From assembly GCF_000214175.1 (NCBI RefSeq), contig NC_015564.1, positions 1,612,001-1,676,000 of the forward strand: a stretch of DNA of 64,000 nt. The letters are read 5' to 3'. Below are positions 52,135-61,581 of this stretch, piece after piece (within the stretch, counting starts at the first letter, position 1; every line of letters begins with the position of its first letter). The notes beneath the pieces are model-generated. The model was not told where the DNA came from. It saw nothing but the letters and a program-made list of their open reading frames with translations, and ran no database searches. Both the position numbers and the translations under genes were made by a program. The DNA is from Hoyosella subflava DQS3-9A1. GTDB taxonomy: Bacteria; Actinomycetota; Actinomycetes; Mycobacteriales; Mycobacteriaceae.

Positions 52135-52490
52135 TGGTTTACCTCCTGCTGGTCGAGCATGCTCTTGAGGTCGGTGAGCGAGATGCCTAGTTTGCGTGCT
52201 TCGGTGATAAGTGGCTCGACGTACTGGCGCGCGAATCGCTCCTGGCGCCGACGGCGAAGCTGATCACGAGCGCCAGCCGCGACGAACATTCCAATGCCTC
52301 TTTTCTTGTAGAGAATCCCGTCGGCGACGAGCTGGTTCAGCCCTTTGGCGGCAGTTGCTGGATTGATGCGGTTGAACGCTGCGAGCTCATTCGTCGAAGG
52401 CGCTTGCTCTTCTTCGGCGAGCGTCCCATCGATAATCGAGTTTTCGACCATCTCGGCGATTTGCTGAAACAGCGGGCGTCCATCGTCCAT
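52131..52490 (-). CDS. GntR regulator, YtrA subfamily
   Basis: A 119-residue short GntR protein: wHTH (PLFQQIAEMVENSIIDG, APSTNELAAFNRINPATAAKGL) and a short C-terminal dimerisation helix instead of a ligand domain. ATG 52490 has AAGGGGG upstream on its strand. Heads its ABC operon and likely binds the AACCACTTAAGTGGTT palindrome in its own leader. Confidence 0.92.
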   Translation of the reverse strand: MDDGRPLFQQIAEMVENSIIDGTLAEEEQAPSTNELAAFNRINPATAAKGLNQLVADGILYKKRGIGMFVAAGARDQLRRRRQERFARQYVEPLITEARKLGISLTDLKSMLDQQEVNQ

Positions 52491-52520
52491 CGTCACCCCC
52501 TTCCGTAAGGGGAACGGCTT

Positions 52521-52536
52521 AACCACTTAAGTGGTT
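52521..52536. promoter_or_regulatory. Perfect 16-bp palindrome, likely YtrA-type operator
   Basis: AACCACTTAAGTGGTT is fully self-complementary and lies 31 bases before the GntR start, just downstream of the promoter. Confidence 0.7.
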
Positions 52537-52553
52537 CATTACTCATGTAACTA

Positions 52554-52582
52554 ACTATAGAAGTAAGCGAAGCATCGTGCAA
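52554..52582 (-). promoter_or_regulatory. Candidate promoter of the gntR-ABC operon
   Basis: On the minus strand TTGCAC, 17 bases, TATAGT. The start point would fall about 10 bases before the palindrome, so bound repressor would block elongation or initiation. Confidence 0.6.
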
Positions 52583-52672
52583 GAGGTGCCGAGCTCCCGT
52601 GTGTGCTGGGTCCTAGCGGGACAATCTTCGTGATATCGCACAACTGTGCAGGTAGCGGCAGCGGAAGTCGCG

Positions 52673-52678
52673 TAACGT
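52673..52678 (+). promoter_or_regulatory. Candidate -10 of leaderless hydrolase-fold gene
   Basis: TAACGT ends seven bases before ATG 52686; no ribosome site is present. Confidence 0.4.
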
Positions 52679-52685
52679 GCACTGC

Positions 52686-53252
52686 ATGGAACTCGTCTCG
52701 GTCTCAGTTGGAGACACTGAGTATGAGGTTCGCTGCGACGGGGATCACCGCAGTGGCGCCGTGCTGATCATCGGATCAGCAGGAGTCGCCGCTGAGTCAT
52801 ATGACGACCTTTGCGCGCGCCTGCACAACTCGGGTCTTCGTACTATCACGCTGCCCCACAGTCCAGGCATTGATCATCGGGCCGCGCTCGCAGCGGTTGA
52901 CGCGGCTAATGCTGCTTGGGTCAACGTTGCGGGCTACGGAGCCGGGGCCACCGTCGCATGGCAATTCGCTGCTCGGCACTTCAATCGCGTATCAAGTCTC
53001 GTTGTCCTCGGGGCCGCGCATCCGGCAGCTGCGACCGCGAGTGCCCCTGCTGAGGATCCGGAGTGTCCTCCGGTGGAGGTGGGAACCACCATCATCTCGA
53101 CGAGCCCCGCAGAACTCGGTCAGGCGAAGGCGAGCGGACCATTTGTGCGGGGGGACCTCCGCATTGTCTCGGCGAATTCCGAGGGCGCTTCGGGGCAGGA
53201 TGCCGCAGCGATTGTTGCGACGGAAGTAGTTCTGCGTTCTAACCCCTGGTGA
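52686..53252 (+). CDS. Alpha/beta-hydrolase fold protein lacking nucleophile serine
   Basis: A 188-residue compact alpha/beta-hydrolase-like protein. VLIIGSAGVAAESYDDL resembles the oxyanion region, but the nucleophile elbow reads GYGAG (residues 83-87), with Gly85 where Ser would be. It may be non-catalytic or use another residue. Ends 14 bases inside the convergent hydroxylase gene. I cannot assign a function. Confidence 0.75.
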   Translation: MELVSVSVGDTEYEVRCDGDHRSGAVLIIGSAGVAAESYDDLCARLHNSGLRTITLPHSPGIDHRAALAAVDAANAAWVNVAGYGAGATVAWQFAARHFNRVSSLVVLGAAHPAAATASAPAEDPECPPVEVGTTIISTSPAELGQAKASGPFVRGDLRIVSANSEGASGQDAAAIVATEVVLRSNPW

Positions 53253-53901
53253 AGTGCAGGTTCTTGGCCGTGGGTGATGTTTCCACAGCTTTCGGGTCGG
53301 GGTAGGTCCCCAAGACCCGATCTGCTGTACCCGATGTGGTCACCGTGAACCAGTAGTGCTCGTTCTTGAAGTGATGGTTGCGGTGGTTACGCCAGATCGC
53401 ACGGTAGAAGCGTGACTGAGGGCGATAATTGCTGTGGATGAGGAAATGCGTCCACTCATATACGAGTCCAATTGCGCTCATGGTGAGGATGAACGTGAGC
53501 GCCAGACCTGGCCGCGGAAAAGCCAGGAAAGCAGCGGCTACCAGGGTGGGGATCACGAATGACAGCGTCTGCCACGGAATGAAAATCAGCGGCACGTTCT
53601 TCGGGTCGGCGTGGTGAGCGCGGTGGCTGCGAGCCAGCCGCGAATCCACAGTGTGTCCCGCAATTCTCCGAGGTCGCCAGTGCAATACGCATACGTGAAT
53701 AACCCATTCGATGAACGGGAATACCGCCACGACGGTGAGTGGCACAAAGATGTCACTTAGCTGCCATTCGCCGACCGCGATTCTTGCCGCTAGTGCAATA
53801 GCAATTGTCGCGCCCAGCATCCACGGTGTGGGTTGCTGGCGGAAGGTGCGGGCAGCGTCGCTCAGGGAAATGAGCGCGGGCCGTGGGTCTTTTGGTCTCA
53901 T
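53239..53901 (-). CDS. Fatty-acid hydroxylase / sterol desaturase family membrane enzyme
   Basis: A 220-residue di-iron membrane oxygenase: helices plus histidine clusters EWVIHVCVLHW, SHRAHHADP, EWTHFLIHS and RNHRNHHFKNEHYWF. The family hydroxylates or desaturates lipids. It lies behind the FadR-type gene with a four-base overlap, suggesting fatty-acid-responsive control. Confidence 0.88.
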   Translation of the reverse strand: MRPKDPRPALISLSDAARTFRQQPTPWMLGATIAIALAARIAVGEWQLSDIFVPLTVVAVFPFIEWVIHVCVLHWRPRRIAGHTVDSRLARSHRAHHADPKNVPLIFIPWQTLSFVIPTLVAAAFLAFPRPGLALTFILTMSAIGLVYEWTHFLIHSNYRPQSRFYRAIWRNHRNHHFKNEHYWFTVTTSGTADRVLGTYPDPKAVETSPTAKNLHFTRG

Positions 53902-54620
53902 CGAGCGTCCTTGATCGAGTTGAGAACTGAACTGAGGGCGAGTGTTCCAGCGGAAAGCAGGGCCTCTGCCCGTGTACTCGTCAGCTGGTGATCATTGGCC
54001 GCGATCGCCGTGGCGAGGTTGTGGTAGGCGTCGGCGTTGCTTACTTCGGCCTCCATTACCGGCGCAAGAACTGTGATCATCGGCTCGTACGCGCTGCGCA
54101 GGCTGTTGAAGATCAGCCGGAACGCGATTGAATCGGCCGAATCAACCACGGCGTCCCAGAACCCTAGTGCGCGGAACTGCAAGTCGATGGTGTCGGCGTT
54201 CGGCGACTCCATCGCGGCAGCAGCGTTGTGAAGCCGTGCAGCCTGGTCTGCTGTGACGCGCTGCGCAGCAAGCTCGGCAACTTTCACGCCGACGATCTGG
54301 CGCGCCTCGACCACACTCAGCGCGACCGCAACATCGGGTTCGCCCTGGGGGAGTAGAAGTTGTGGCAGCAATTCGGGGCCCGCATGCGCGCGGTAGTCAC
54401 GCACGGAAGTCGCGTCCCCCTGGCGGACTTCCACTAGCCCAGCTTGGGAGAGTTTCTGGATCGCCTCCCGTATCGCGGGCCGCGATACTCCGAACGCCTC
54501 GGCTAGGCGCCGCTCGCTGGGCAGGTCATCCCCAGGGGCGAGTTCACCGCTGAGCACTCGGGCCGAGATCTGGTCAAACACGGCGGCGGATGTAGACGTT
54601 CGAGCGATCGCTTCAAACAT
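53898..54620 (-). CDS. FadR-type GntR regulator (FCD domain)
   Basis: A 240-residue regulator: N-terminal wHTH (LPSERRLAEAFGVSRPAIREAI) and a helical FCD ligand domain (FRALGFWDAVVDSADSIAFRL). ATG 54620 or 54638 could start it; a TTG at 54656 is unlikely. A TGGT-AAG-ACCA operator lies just upstream. Confidence 0.9.
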   Translation of the reverse strand: MFEAIARTSTSAAVFDQISARVLSGELAPGDDLPSERRLAEAFGVSRPAIREAIQKLSQAGLVEVRQGDATSVRDYRAHAGPELLPQLLLPQGEPDVAVALSVVEARQIVGVKVAELAAQRVTADQAARLHNAAAAMESPNADTIDLQFRALGFWDAVVDSADSIAFRLIFNSLRSAYEPMITVLAPVMEAEVSNADAYHNLATAIAANDHQLTSTRAEALLSAGTLALSSVLNSIKDAR

Positions 54621-54655
54621 GGAAATGAGATTAGTCATCAGATGGTAAGAGGTCA

Positions 54656-54670
54656 AGTGGTAAGACCACT
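54656..54670. promoter_or_regulatory. FadR-type operator (AGTGGT-AAG-ACCACT)
   Basis: Perfect six-base arms around three bases, matching the FadR-family TGGTnnnACCA consensus. A second TGGTAAGA half-site is at about 54643. Both lie between the FadR gene and mtr. Confidence 0.7.
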
Positions 54671-54706
54671 AAGCTCATAGTAAATAAACATCGAGCCGGG
54701 AAGACC

Positions 54707-56083
54707 CTAAATACGCAGTCCGATCAGCGCATTCTCAACCACTTCGGCGAGCGCGGGGTGTATCCAGAACTGGTCGCGGGCCAGCCGCTTGGGTGTGGTA
54801 CCGAACACCATTCCCTGAATTAGCGGCTGGATGGCGGTGGTCGCGTGCGCGCCGACGATGTGCGCGCCGATCAGTTGTCCAGTTGAACGATCGGCAAGTA
54901 CCTTGCAGAATCCAGGGGCGTCCTCTGTGGCCCACCCAAACGCCGTGTCCTTGTACTCATGAGTCGATTCCGCGACGTCAATTCCCGCATCCTCAGCCTG
55001 TTCACTGGTGAGCCCCACGCTCGCGATCTGCGGATAGGTGAAGACCCCTGACGGTATGAAACGGTGATTGGCAGCCCTGGGCGACTCGGGGTTGAGCAGA
55101 TTGTGCGCGACGACGTGAGCCTCGTGATTGGCGAGGTGCTTCAGCTGGATCGGGGCGCAGACGTCGCCCAGCGCCCAAATGCCGGAAGCGGTCGTTTGCT
55201 GACAGTCGTCGACCACCACACGACCGTCGAGATGGACCGACACGCCAGCGTTTTCGAGGCCCAGATTATCGCTGTTTGGACGCCGACCGAGGGCCAGGAG
55301 AAGAGCATCACCCTGCACGTGCGAGCCGTCATCCAGAACCACGCTCACCCCGTCCGCTGATGACTCAACAGATTCGGCAGTCGTACTCAGGCGTACGTCC
55401 CAGCGTGACCGCGCAACGTCGGTGAACAAACCGGAGACCGCCGCATCGTGATGGCGCAGCAGCCGCTCGCCACGGGATATCACAGTGACGGCGCTGCCGA
55501 GCGAGGAGAATATGTGTGCGAACTCGGCGGCGATGAAACCGCCACCAAGAATCACCAGACGCTGCGGGAATGTCTCAGCGCGCATGATGGTGTCTGAGGT
55601 ATAGATCGGGCGCCTGTCGTTGGGAGAGTCGCTGGGGCGCGGGAGACCTTCGGGGACCGTCGCGCGCGCGCCCGTAGCGATCACGAACTGATCGGCGGAA
55701 ATGCGGGCTCCGCTGGACAACTCCACGGTGCTGGAGCCGGTGAAGCTCGCGTGTTCCTTGAAGACCGTCACGTTCGGGTTGTCCTGCCTGAACTGTTCAG
55801 CAGCGGCAACGTTGCCGTCGATTCTGGAGAAGACGCGCTTCACTATCGCTTGCCAGTCGACGCCGTGTACCTCCGCATCGATGCCGAATCGGGAAGCGCT
55901 GTCGATCGACGCGGCGACATCAGCGGTATAGGCGAACATTTTCGTCGGAATACACCCGACGTTGAGACATGTCCCGCCGAAACGGTTCTCTTCGATAATC
56001 GCAACTGCCTTGTCGGCGAAGCGGCGGTTCACGATCATGTTGCCGGACCCCGCACCGATTATGGCGATGTCGAAATGGTCCAT
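54707..56083 (-). CDS. mtr: Mycothione reductase
   Basis: A 458-residue flavoprotein disulfide reductase, NADPH-dependent, returning mycothiol disulfide to mycothiol. FAD site IIGAGSGNMIV, redox pair GGTCLNVGCIPTKM, NADPH site ILGGGFIAAEFAHIFSSLG, and C-terminal FWIHPALAEVVENAL with the His-Glu pair. FGWATEDAPGF and position next to mqo match mycobacterial Mtr rather than lipoamide dehydrogenase. Indicates a mycothiol-using organism. Confidence 0.93.
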   Translation of the reverse strand: MDHFDIAIIGAGSGNMIVNRRFADKAVAIIEENRFGGTCLNVGCIPTKMFAYTADVAASIDSASRFGIDAEVHGVDWQAIVKRVFSRIDGNVAAAEQFRQDNPNVTVFKEHASFTGSSTVELSSGARISADQFVIATGARATVPEGLPRPSDSPNDRRPIYTSDTIMRAETFPQRLVILGGGFIAAEFAHIFSSLGSAVTVISRGERLLRHHDAAVSGLFTDVARSRWDVRLSTTAESVESSADGVSVVLDDGSHVQGDALLLALGRRPNSDNLGLENAGVSVHLDGRVVVDDCQQTTASGIWALGDVCAPIQLKHLANHEAHVVAHNLLNPESPRAANHRFIPSGVFTYPQIASVGLTSEQAEDAGIDVAESTHEYKDTAFGWATEDAPGFCKVLADRSTGQLIGAHIVGAHATTAIQPLIQGMVFGTTPKRLARDQFWIHPALAEVVENALIGLRI

Positions 56084-56123
56084 TCAGAGCTCCCTCTCGC
56101 AATGCAGTGGTGCGCGCGAGGCT

Positions 56124-57206
56124 TCAGGATACGACTGCTGTGCTCGTGCTGACTGCGGCGCTGGCCGTGCGCGCCAGGCCGTCGTACGCAGGAAGCCAGG
56201 AGAGGAACTCGCCGAGTTCGCGAAACGCTTCCTCGCGGGCCCCCTTTTGTGAGAGGAACACGTCGTGCCGTGCACCCGGGATCGGAACGATCAAGGTGCG
56301 ATTGCCCATGCAGCCCGCCCATCGCGCAATCTGCTTGACATCGAGGACACAGTCCACTGAATCGATCTCAGAAACGTAGTGCGGCGAGAACCACGTCTTC
56401 GAAGACCTCAAGATCAGCGCGGGCACACCCACATCGAGACCGCGCTGGAGGGAAAAATGCCCGCGGCGGATGGCGCGCAGCCAGCCGAACCGGGCGGGAT
56501 AACCGCCGTGGGGTTTCCAATCGAGATTGTATTCCCACTCGCCTTTGCGATCGGCGTGCAGGCTGGTCCCGTAACCGTCGAATTTCGCGTCCTGCGCGAT
56601 CCTCATCGGCTGAACCCGCCCGACTGCTTCGATTGCAGCAGTGCCGATGCTGCGCAGCCACCATGAGCCCTGCATGTCGAGCCAAGGGCTGTTGAGGACG
56701 AGCCCCCGGATTCCTGCCCCTCTGGCACCGCCGGGCTCTCTGTTCAGGCGGTCCACCCATAACGGCGCGATCAGCCCCCCTGTCGAATGTGCAGCGACGA
56801 TGACGCGGGTTCCCGCTCCTCCATCCCCCGCATCGTCGCCTTCCGCATCCTTACGGATGAGGCGCAAAGCCTCGTTCAGTTCTTCGTCGTAGAGAGCGAG
56901 ATCTGTCACAAAGTGGGGCGTGAGACCGGGCCGCTGCGACCGGCCGCACTTGCGGAGGTCAAGCGCGTAGAAGCGGTAGCCCTGGGCGGCGAACCTGTCA
57001 GCCAAGTGGCGCTGAAAGAAATAGTCGGAGTACCCGTGGATGTACAAGGCAGTGCTGTGAGGTGCAGGAACAGTGCCCTTAGGGGGGACGTATCGAACAA
57101 GCGTCGCAACGATCTCACCCTCACCGTCCGGATCGGAACCGAGCTCGATCGTGTGCTGTTCGTAATTCTCACCCAAAACGTCAGCACGCCATGTCGTCAC
57201 ACCCAC
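56124..57206 (-). CDS. Alpha/beta hydrolase (monoacylglycerol lipase / lysophospholipase type)
   Basis: A 360-residue serine hydrolase (Hydrolase_4/S33-like; Rv2854-like). ALYIHGYSDYFFQRHLAD oxyanion region, nucleophile in VIVAAHSTGGLIAPLW, and a late histidine in PGARHDVFLS. GTG start. Divergent from mqo. Confidence 0.88.
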   Translation of the reverse strand: MGVTTWRADVLGENYEQHTIELGSDPDGEGEIVATLVRYVPPKGTVPAPHSTALYIHGYSDYFFQRHLADRFAAQGYRFYALDLRKCGRSQRPGLTPHFVTDLALYDEELNEALRLIRKDAEGDDAGDGGAGTRVIVAAHSTGGLIAPLWVDRLNREPGGARGAGIRGLVLNSPWLDMQGSWWLRSIGTAAIEAVGRVQPMRIAQDAKFDGYGTSLHADRKGEWEYNLDWKPHGGYPARFGWLRAIRRGHFSLQRGLDVGVPALILRSSKTWFSPHYVSEIDSVDCVLDVKQIARWAGCMGNRTLIVPIPGARHDVFLSQKGAREEAFRELGEFLSWLPAYDGLARTASAAVSTSTAVVS

Positions 57207-57341
57207 ACCCTATCGCGCATACTGCAGGGGAACATTTGGGGCAGGATGGTACCGCTGTGTGGGAAACCTACCCACCGGTAGTACACACTGTCAGAAGAAG
57301 GCCGACGGGCGCCGAACGACCGGACAAGAAAGTTGAGTCCA

Positions 57342-58919
57342 GTGGCAAAACATGACGAGCGGAAGCGGGACGACTCGACGGACCGCGCACCGACCAGCAC
57401 CGAGCAGTCGGTCGATGTAGCGCTGATCGGCGCTGGAATCATGAGCGCCACGCTAGGTGCGCTGCTGAGCGAACTCGAACCCAACTGGTCAGTTGCTCTG
57501 TACGAAAGGCTGAATGCCGCCGCCGCCGAGAGTAGCGATCCCTGGAACAATGCGGGCACCGGCCACTCGGCGCTATGCGAATTGAATTACACGCCACAGC
57601 AGCCTGACGGCAGCGTTGCCGTCGACAAGGCAGTCGAGATCAACGAGCGCTTCCAAGTCTCACGGCAGTACTGGGCATACGCTGTCGACAAGGGCATCCT
57701 CAGCAATCCCAAGGATTTCATCAACCCCATCCCGCACATGAGTTTCGTGCACGGTGAAGACAGCGTGAAGTACCTGCGCGCACGGTATGACGCTCTTGCC
57801 AGCCAGACCTTGTTCGAAGGCATGGAGTACACGGAGGACAAGCACGCGTTCTCAGAGTGGGTACCACTGATGGCGCAGGGGCGGGATTTCAGCGATCCCG
57901 TCGCACTGAACCGGTTCGATCTCGGTACAGACGTCGACTTTGGTGCTTTGACGCGCCAGCTTCTCACGTATCTGGGCACAGCGGGCTGCGACATTCGCTT
58001 CGGCCACGAAGTGCGCGATGTGCGTAAGGAAAACGACGGACGCTGGAAGCTGACCATCCGCAACATCCGGACAGGGGACAAGCGCATCGTCCGCGCTCGT
58101 TTCGTGTTCGTCGGCGCGGGGGGTGGCGCGCTCTCACTTCTTCAGAAATCCGGAATCAAGGAAATCAAAGGTTTCGGCGGATTTCCCGTGAGTGGGCAGT
58201 TCCTGCGGTGCACCAACCCGGACCTCATCGCAGCGCACAACGCGAAGGTCTACGGAAAGGCTGCCGTCGGTGCTCCGCCGATGTCAGTGCCGCACCTCGA
58301 CACACGGGTCATTGGCGGCAATCGGGGACTCCTGTTCGGACCCTACGCGGGCTGGACACCGAAGTTCCTCAAGGAAGGCCACCTTTCTGACCTGTTCCTG
58401 TCGGTTAAGCCCAACAACGTTTTCCAGATGATGAGTGTGGGTCTGCACGAAATGGGCCTCACAAAATACCTGGTCGAGCAGGTTCTGCAGTCGAACGACA
58501 CGCGTATCGGCGCGTTAGCGGAGTTCGTGCCGGAAGCAGAAGCAAGCGACTGGGAACTCATCACTGCTGGCCAGCGCGTTCAGATGATCCGTCCGGGCAA
58601 AGAAACGAAGGGCACCCTCGAACTCGGAACTGCGATCGTGGCAGCCGAGGACGGGACGATCGCTGGCCTGCTGGGTGCGTCGCCGGGTGCCTCGACCTGT
58701 GTCTCAGCGATGCTCGAGGTGCTGGAACGCTGCTTCGGTGACAGGTATCAGAAGTGGGAGAAGGACCTGCAGGGCGCGATCCCATCGATCGGTCAGTCGC
58801 TGAACGAGAACGCCAGCCTCTACCGCGAGGTGTGGGACCACAGCAACAAGGTTCTCAAGCTTACGACTCAAGAGGACACCGTTCCTGCTGTACCCGAAGA
58901 TGCTGAACCCGCGACATAA
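57342..58919 (+). CDS. mqo: Malate:quinone oxidoreductase
   Basis: A 525-residue FAD enzyme oxidising malate with quinone at the membrane. [52 protein letters not shown] and [18 protein letters not shown] are typical. GTG 57342 is preferred over TTG 57333 because CAAGAAAG provides a better-spaced ribosome site. Confidence 0.96.
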   Translation: MAKHDERKRDDSTDRAPTSTEQSVDVALIGAGIMSATLGALLSELEPNWSVALYERLNAAAAESSDPWNNAGTGHSALCELNYTPQQPDGSVAVDKAVEINERFQVSRQYWAYAVDKGILSNPKDFINPIPHMSFVHGEDSVKYLRARYDALASQTLFEGMEYTEDKHAFSEWVPLMAQGRDFSDPVALNRFDLGTDVDFGALTRQLLTYLGTAGCDIRFGHEVRDVRKENDGRWKLTIRNIRTGDKRIVRARFVFVGAGGGALSLLQKSGIKEIKGFGGFPVSGQFLRCTNPDLIAAHNAKVYGKAAVGAPPMSVPHLDTRVIGGNRGLLFGPYAGWTPKFLKEGHLSDLFLSVKPNNVFQMMSVGLHEMGLTKYLVEQVLQSNDTRIGALAEFVPEAEASDWELITAGQRVQMIRPGKETKGTLELGTAIVAAEDGTIAGLLGASPGASTCVSAMLEVLERCFGDRYQKWEKDLQGAIPSIGQSLNENASLYREVWDHSNKVLKLTTQEDTVPAVPEDAEPAT

Positions 58920-58961
58920 GCGTGATCGTAGGCAAACGAAAGCAGTCGGAGCGAGTCCTCA

Positions 58962-60914
58962 GTGAGTGCCCCTATGACCCACGCCGTTAGCGCTGAACGA
59001 GGGTTCCCCTTCAGCGCAATCGTCGGACAGGACCAGTTGCGCCTCGCGCTGATTCTGTGTGCGATCCACCCCGGTATCGGCGGTGTGCTCGTACGTGGCG
59101 AGAAGGGCACCGCAAAATCGACAGTGGTTCGCGCGCTCGCAAGGCTGCTGCCGCCCGTTCGATCACAAGAGGGTCCACGTGCGGCGCGACTCGTTGAACT
59201 CCCAGTGGGTGCCACCGAGGACCGCGTGGTCGGGTCAATCGACCTGGAACGCGTGCTTCGCGACGGCGAACGGGCATTCCAGCCCGGTCTGCTGGCGCAC
59301 GCACACGAAGGTGTGCTGTACGTCGACGAAGTGAATTTGCTGCACGACCATCTGGTTGACGTTCTGCTCGATGCGGCCGCGATGGGCAGAGTGCACGTCG
59401 AACGCGATGGCTTCTCGCACACGCATCCCGCCAGGTTCGTTCTCGTGGGGACAATGAACCCGGAAGAGGGTGAGCTGCGGCCCCAGTTGCTGGACCGATT
59501 CGGCCTTACCGTCGATGTCTCGGCTTCACGTGATGTAGGTGTGCGAGCGGAAGTGATCCGGCGCCGCCTCGAATATGAACGGGACCCCGATCGGTTCGCC
59601 GCTCGATTCGACGGCCAGGACACCCAATTGGCGGAGCGCATCGCAATTGCACGCGACGCGCTCGATTCGGTCACTCTGCCTGACCGGGAGGTGCGGCGCA
59701 TCGCCTCACTGTGCGCCGAGTTCGGTGTCGACGGAATGCGCGCCGACCTAGTGATGGCACGCACCGCGATCGCGCATGCGGCATGGCGCGGCGCGGTCGA
59801 AGCAGGAGAAGACGACATCCGTGCTGCAGCGGAACTGACCCTGCCGCACCGACAGCGCAGGGACCCCTTCGACGAACCCGGTCTTGATCAGAACCAGCTA
59901 GACGACGCGATGACGAAGGCAGCCCAGGACGCGGATTCTGGGGGCCCCGAGCCCGACCCAGATGACCCCGGCCCAGACGATCCGGACCCTAACGATCCTG
60001 GCCCCCAGGACCCGGGCCCGCCGACTTCCGGGGGGCACACACCTCCTGGCAGCGGCGACTCGGCTGCCGAGAGTGCAGACGAGAGCACTGGTGGCTCCTC
60101 AGACAACGCGCCCGAGCGCAAGTCAGCGCCGCCTCAGGGATCGTTCCGGGCGCGTCTGCTCGAGATACCGGGAACAGGAGAAGGGGCGCCTGGGCGTCGA
60201 TCTCGAGCACGGTCGCAGCGAGGACGAATCGTGCGTCCGGCGGCCTTTCGCGGGCGGGCCCTACACGTTCCGGCGACCATTCTTGAAGCCGCGGCGCAGC
60301 TGCGGAGCCGCGGCCGGTTCTCGGTGCGGCCCACAGATTTGCGGGGCGCCGAACACGAAGGCAGGGAAGGCAACCTCGTAGTATTTGTTGTTGACGCCTC
60401 GGGCTCGATGGCCGCACGTGACCGCCTTTCGGCGGTCACCGGGGCGGTCGTTTCCCTGCTTCGTGACGCTTATCAGAGGCGAGACAAGGTAGCCGTGATC
60501 ACCTTGCGGGGGCGTCAAGCTGAACTCGTCTTGCCCCCGACATCGTCGATCGATATCGCGGTTCGCAGGCTCGATTCGCTGCGCACCGGCGGGCGCACCC
60601 CACTGGCCGAAGGTCTTGTCAAAGCACGCGAGGTCGTGCTGCGCGAGCGTGTTCGTGACGCGCAGCGACGGGCGCTCGTGGTCCTCCTGACGGACGGGCG
60701 CGCCACTGCGGGAGCGGAACCGGTAAAACGAGCGCACCGGGCTGCGCGGCTCGTGGTCGACGCGGGAATTGCGTCCGTCACCGTGGACTGTGAACATGGA
60801 ATGGTTCGCCTCGGGCTCGCGGCCGACCTTTCTCGTCACCTCCAAGGCGGATACGTGCGGCTGGCTGAGCTTTCAGCGGATGCTGTCACCGGTGTCGTCC
60901 GCGCGGCCGCATAG
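58962..60914 (+). CDS. Mg/Co-chelatase-like AAA+ / vWA fusion (Rv2850c-like)
   Basis: A 650-residue BchI-BchD-like fusion. N-terminal AAA+ domain (Walker [17 protein letters not shown], Walker [13 protein letters not shown]), an acidic Pro/Asp-rich linker around residues 325-370, a basic stretch, and a C-terminal vWA domain with [18 protein letters not shown]. Position before cobO and cobB suggests a helper for cobalt insertion (CobN partner), but no cobN is in the window. Confidence 0.9.
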   Translation: MSAPMTHAVSAERGFPFSAIVGQDQLRLALILCAIHPGIGGVLVRGEKGTAKSTVVRALARLLPPVRSQEGPRAARLVELPVGATEDRVVGSIDLERVLRDGERAFQPGLLAHAHEGVLYVDEVNLLHDHLVDVLLDAAAMGRVHVERDGFSHTHPARFVLVGTMNPEEGELRPQLLDRFGLTVDVSASRDVGVRAEVIRRRLEYERDPDRFAARFDGQDTQLAERIAIARDALDSVTLPDREVRRIASLCAEFGVDGMRADLVMARTAIAHAAWRGAVEAGEDDIRAAAELTLPHRQRRDPFDEPGLDQNQLDDAMTKAAQDADSGGPEPDPDDPGPDDPDPNDPGPQDPGPPTSGGHTPPGSGDSAAESADESTGGSSDNAPERKSAPPQGSFRARLLEIPGTGEGAPGRRSRARSQRGRIVRPAAFRGRALHVPATILEAAAQLRSRGRFSVRPTDLRGAEHEGREGNLVVFVVDASGSMAARDRLSAVTGAVVSLLRDAYQRRDKVAVITLRGRQAELVLPPTSSIDIAVRRLDSLRTGGRTPLAEGLVKAREVVLRERVRDAQRRALVVLLTDGRATAGAEPVKRAHRAARLVVDAGIASVTVDCEHGMVRLGLAADLSRHLQGGYVRLAELSADAVTGVVRAAA

Positions 60915-60960
60915 TCTGGCAGCCAGCTCAGGTGGCAGTACTCGTGACGAAAGGATGCCG

Positions 60961-61581
60961 ATGCCGAAGGGTGTGCCCGCTGCTGGAACGGTCCCCGACG
61001 ATGGGCTGACGACCCGTGAACGCCGGAATCTGCCCGTGTTCGCGGTTCACACCGGCCCCGGCAAGGGCAAATCGACTGCCGCTTTCGGAATGGCATTGCG
61101 CGCGTGGAATCAGGGCTTCAATGTTGGGGTCTTCCAGTTCGTGAAGAGCGCCAAGTGGCGAGTTGGGGAAGAAGCTGCACTGCGCGCTCTCGGCGATCTT
61201 CATCACACCACAGGGCAGGGCGCTCCCGTCGAGTGGCACAAGATGGGTGAGGGTTGGTCGTGGATCCGGAAGCACGGCGACAACGCTGATCACGCGGAGG
61301 CTGCCCGGGATGGCTGGCGCGAGATCCAGCGTCGGCTCGCCGCCGAAACACACGCGTTTTACGTCCTCGACGAATTCACGTACCCGCTGAAATGGGGCTG
61401 GGTCGACGTCGGAGAGGTCGTCGATACGCTGCGGAGCCGCCCGGGCAGACAGCATGTCGTGATCACTGGGCGCGACGCCCCTCAGGAACTTATCGACGCT
61501 GCCGACTTGGTAACGGAGATGACGAAGCTGAAACACCCGATGGACGCTGGCCGGAAAGGGCAGCGAGGTATCGAGTGGTGA
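60961..61581 (+). CDS. cobO: Corrinoid adenosyltransferase CobO
   Basis: A 206-residue ATP:co(I)rrinoid adenosyltransferase. P-loop HTGPGKGKSTAAFGMALRA, YVLDEFTYPLKWGWV and ITGRDAPQELIDAADLVTEM. ATG 60961 has AAAGG spaced six bases; ATG 60955 is too close to it. Overlaps cobB (GTGA). Confidence 0.96.
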   Translation: MPKGVPAAGTVPDDGLTTRERRNLPVFAVHTGPGKGKSTAAFGMALRAWNQGFNVGVFQFVKSAKWRVGEEAALRALGDLHHTTGQGAPVEWHKMGEGWSWIRKHGDNADHAEAARDGWREIQRRLAAETHAFYVLDEFTYPLKWGWVDVGEVVDTLRSRPGRQHVVITGRDAPQELIDAADLVTEMTKLKHPMDAGRKGQRGIEW

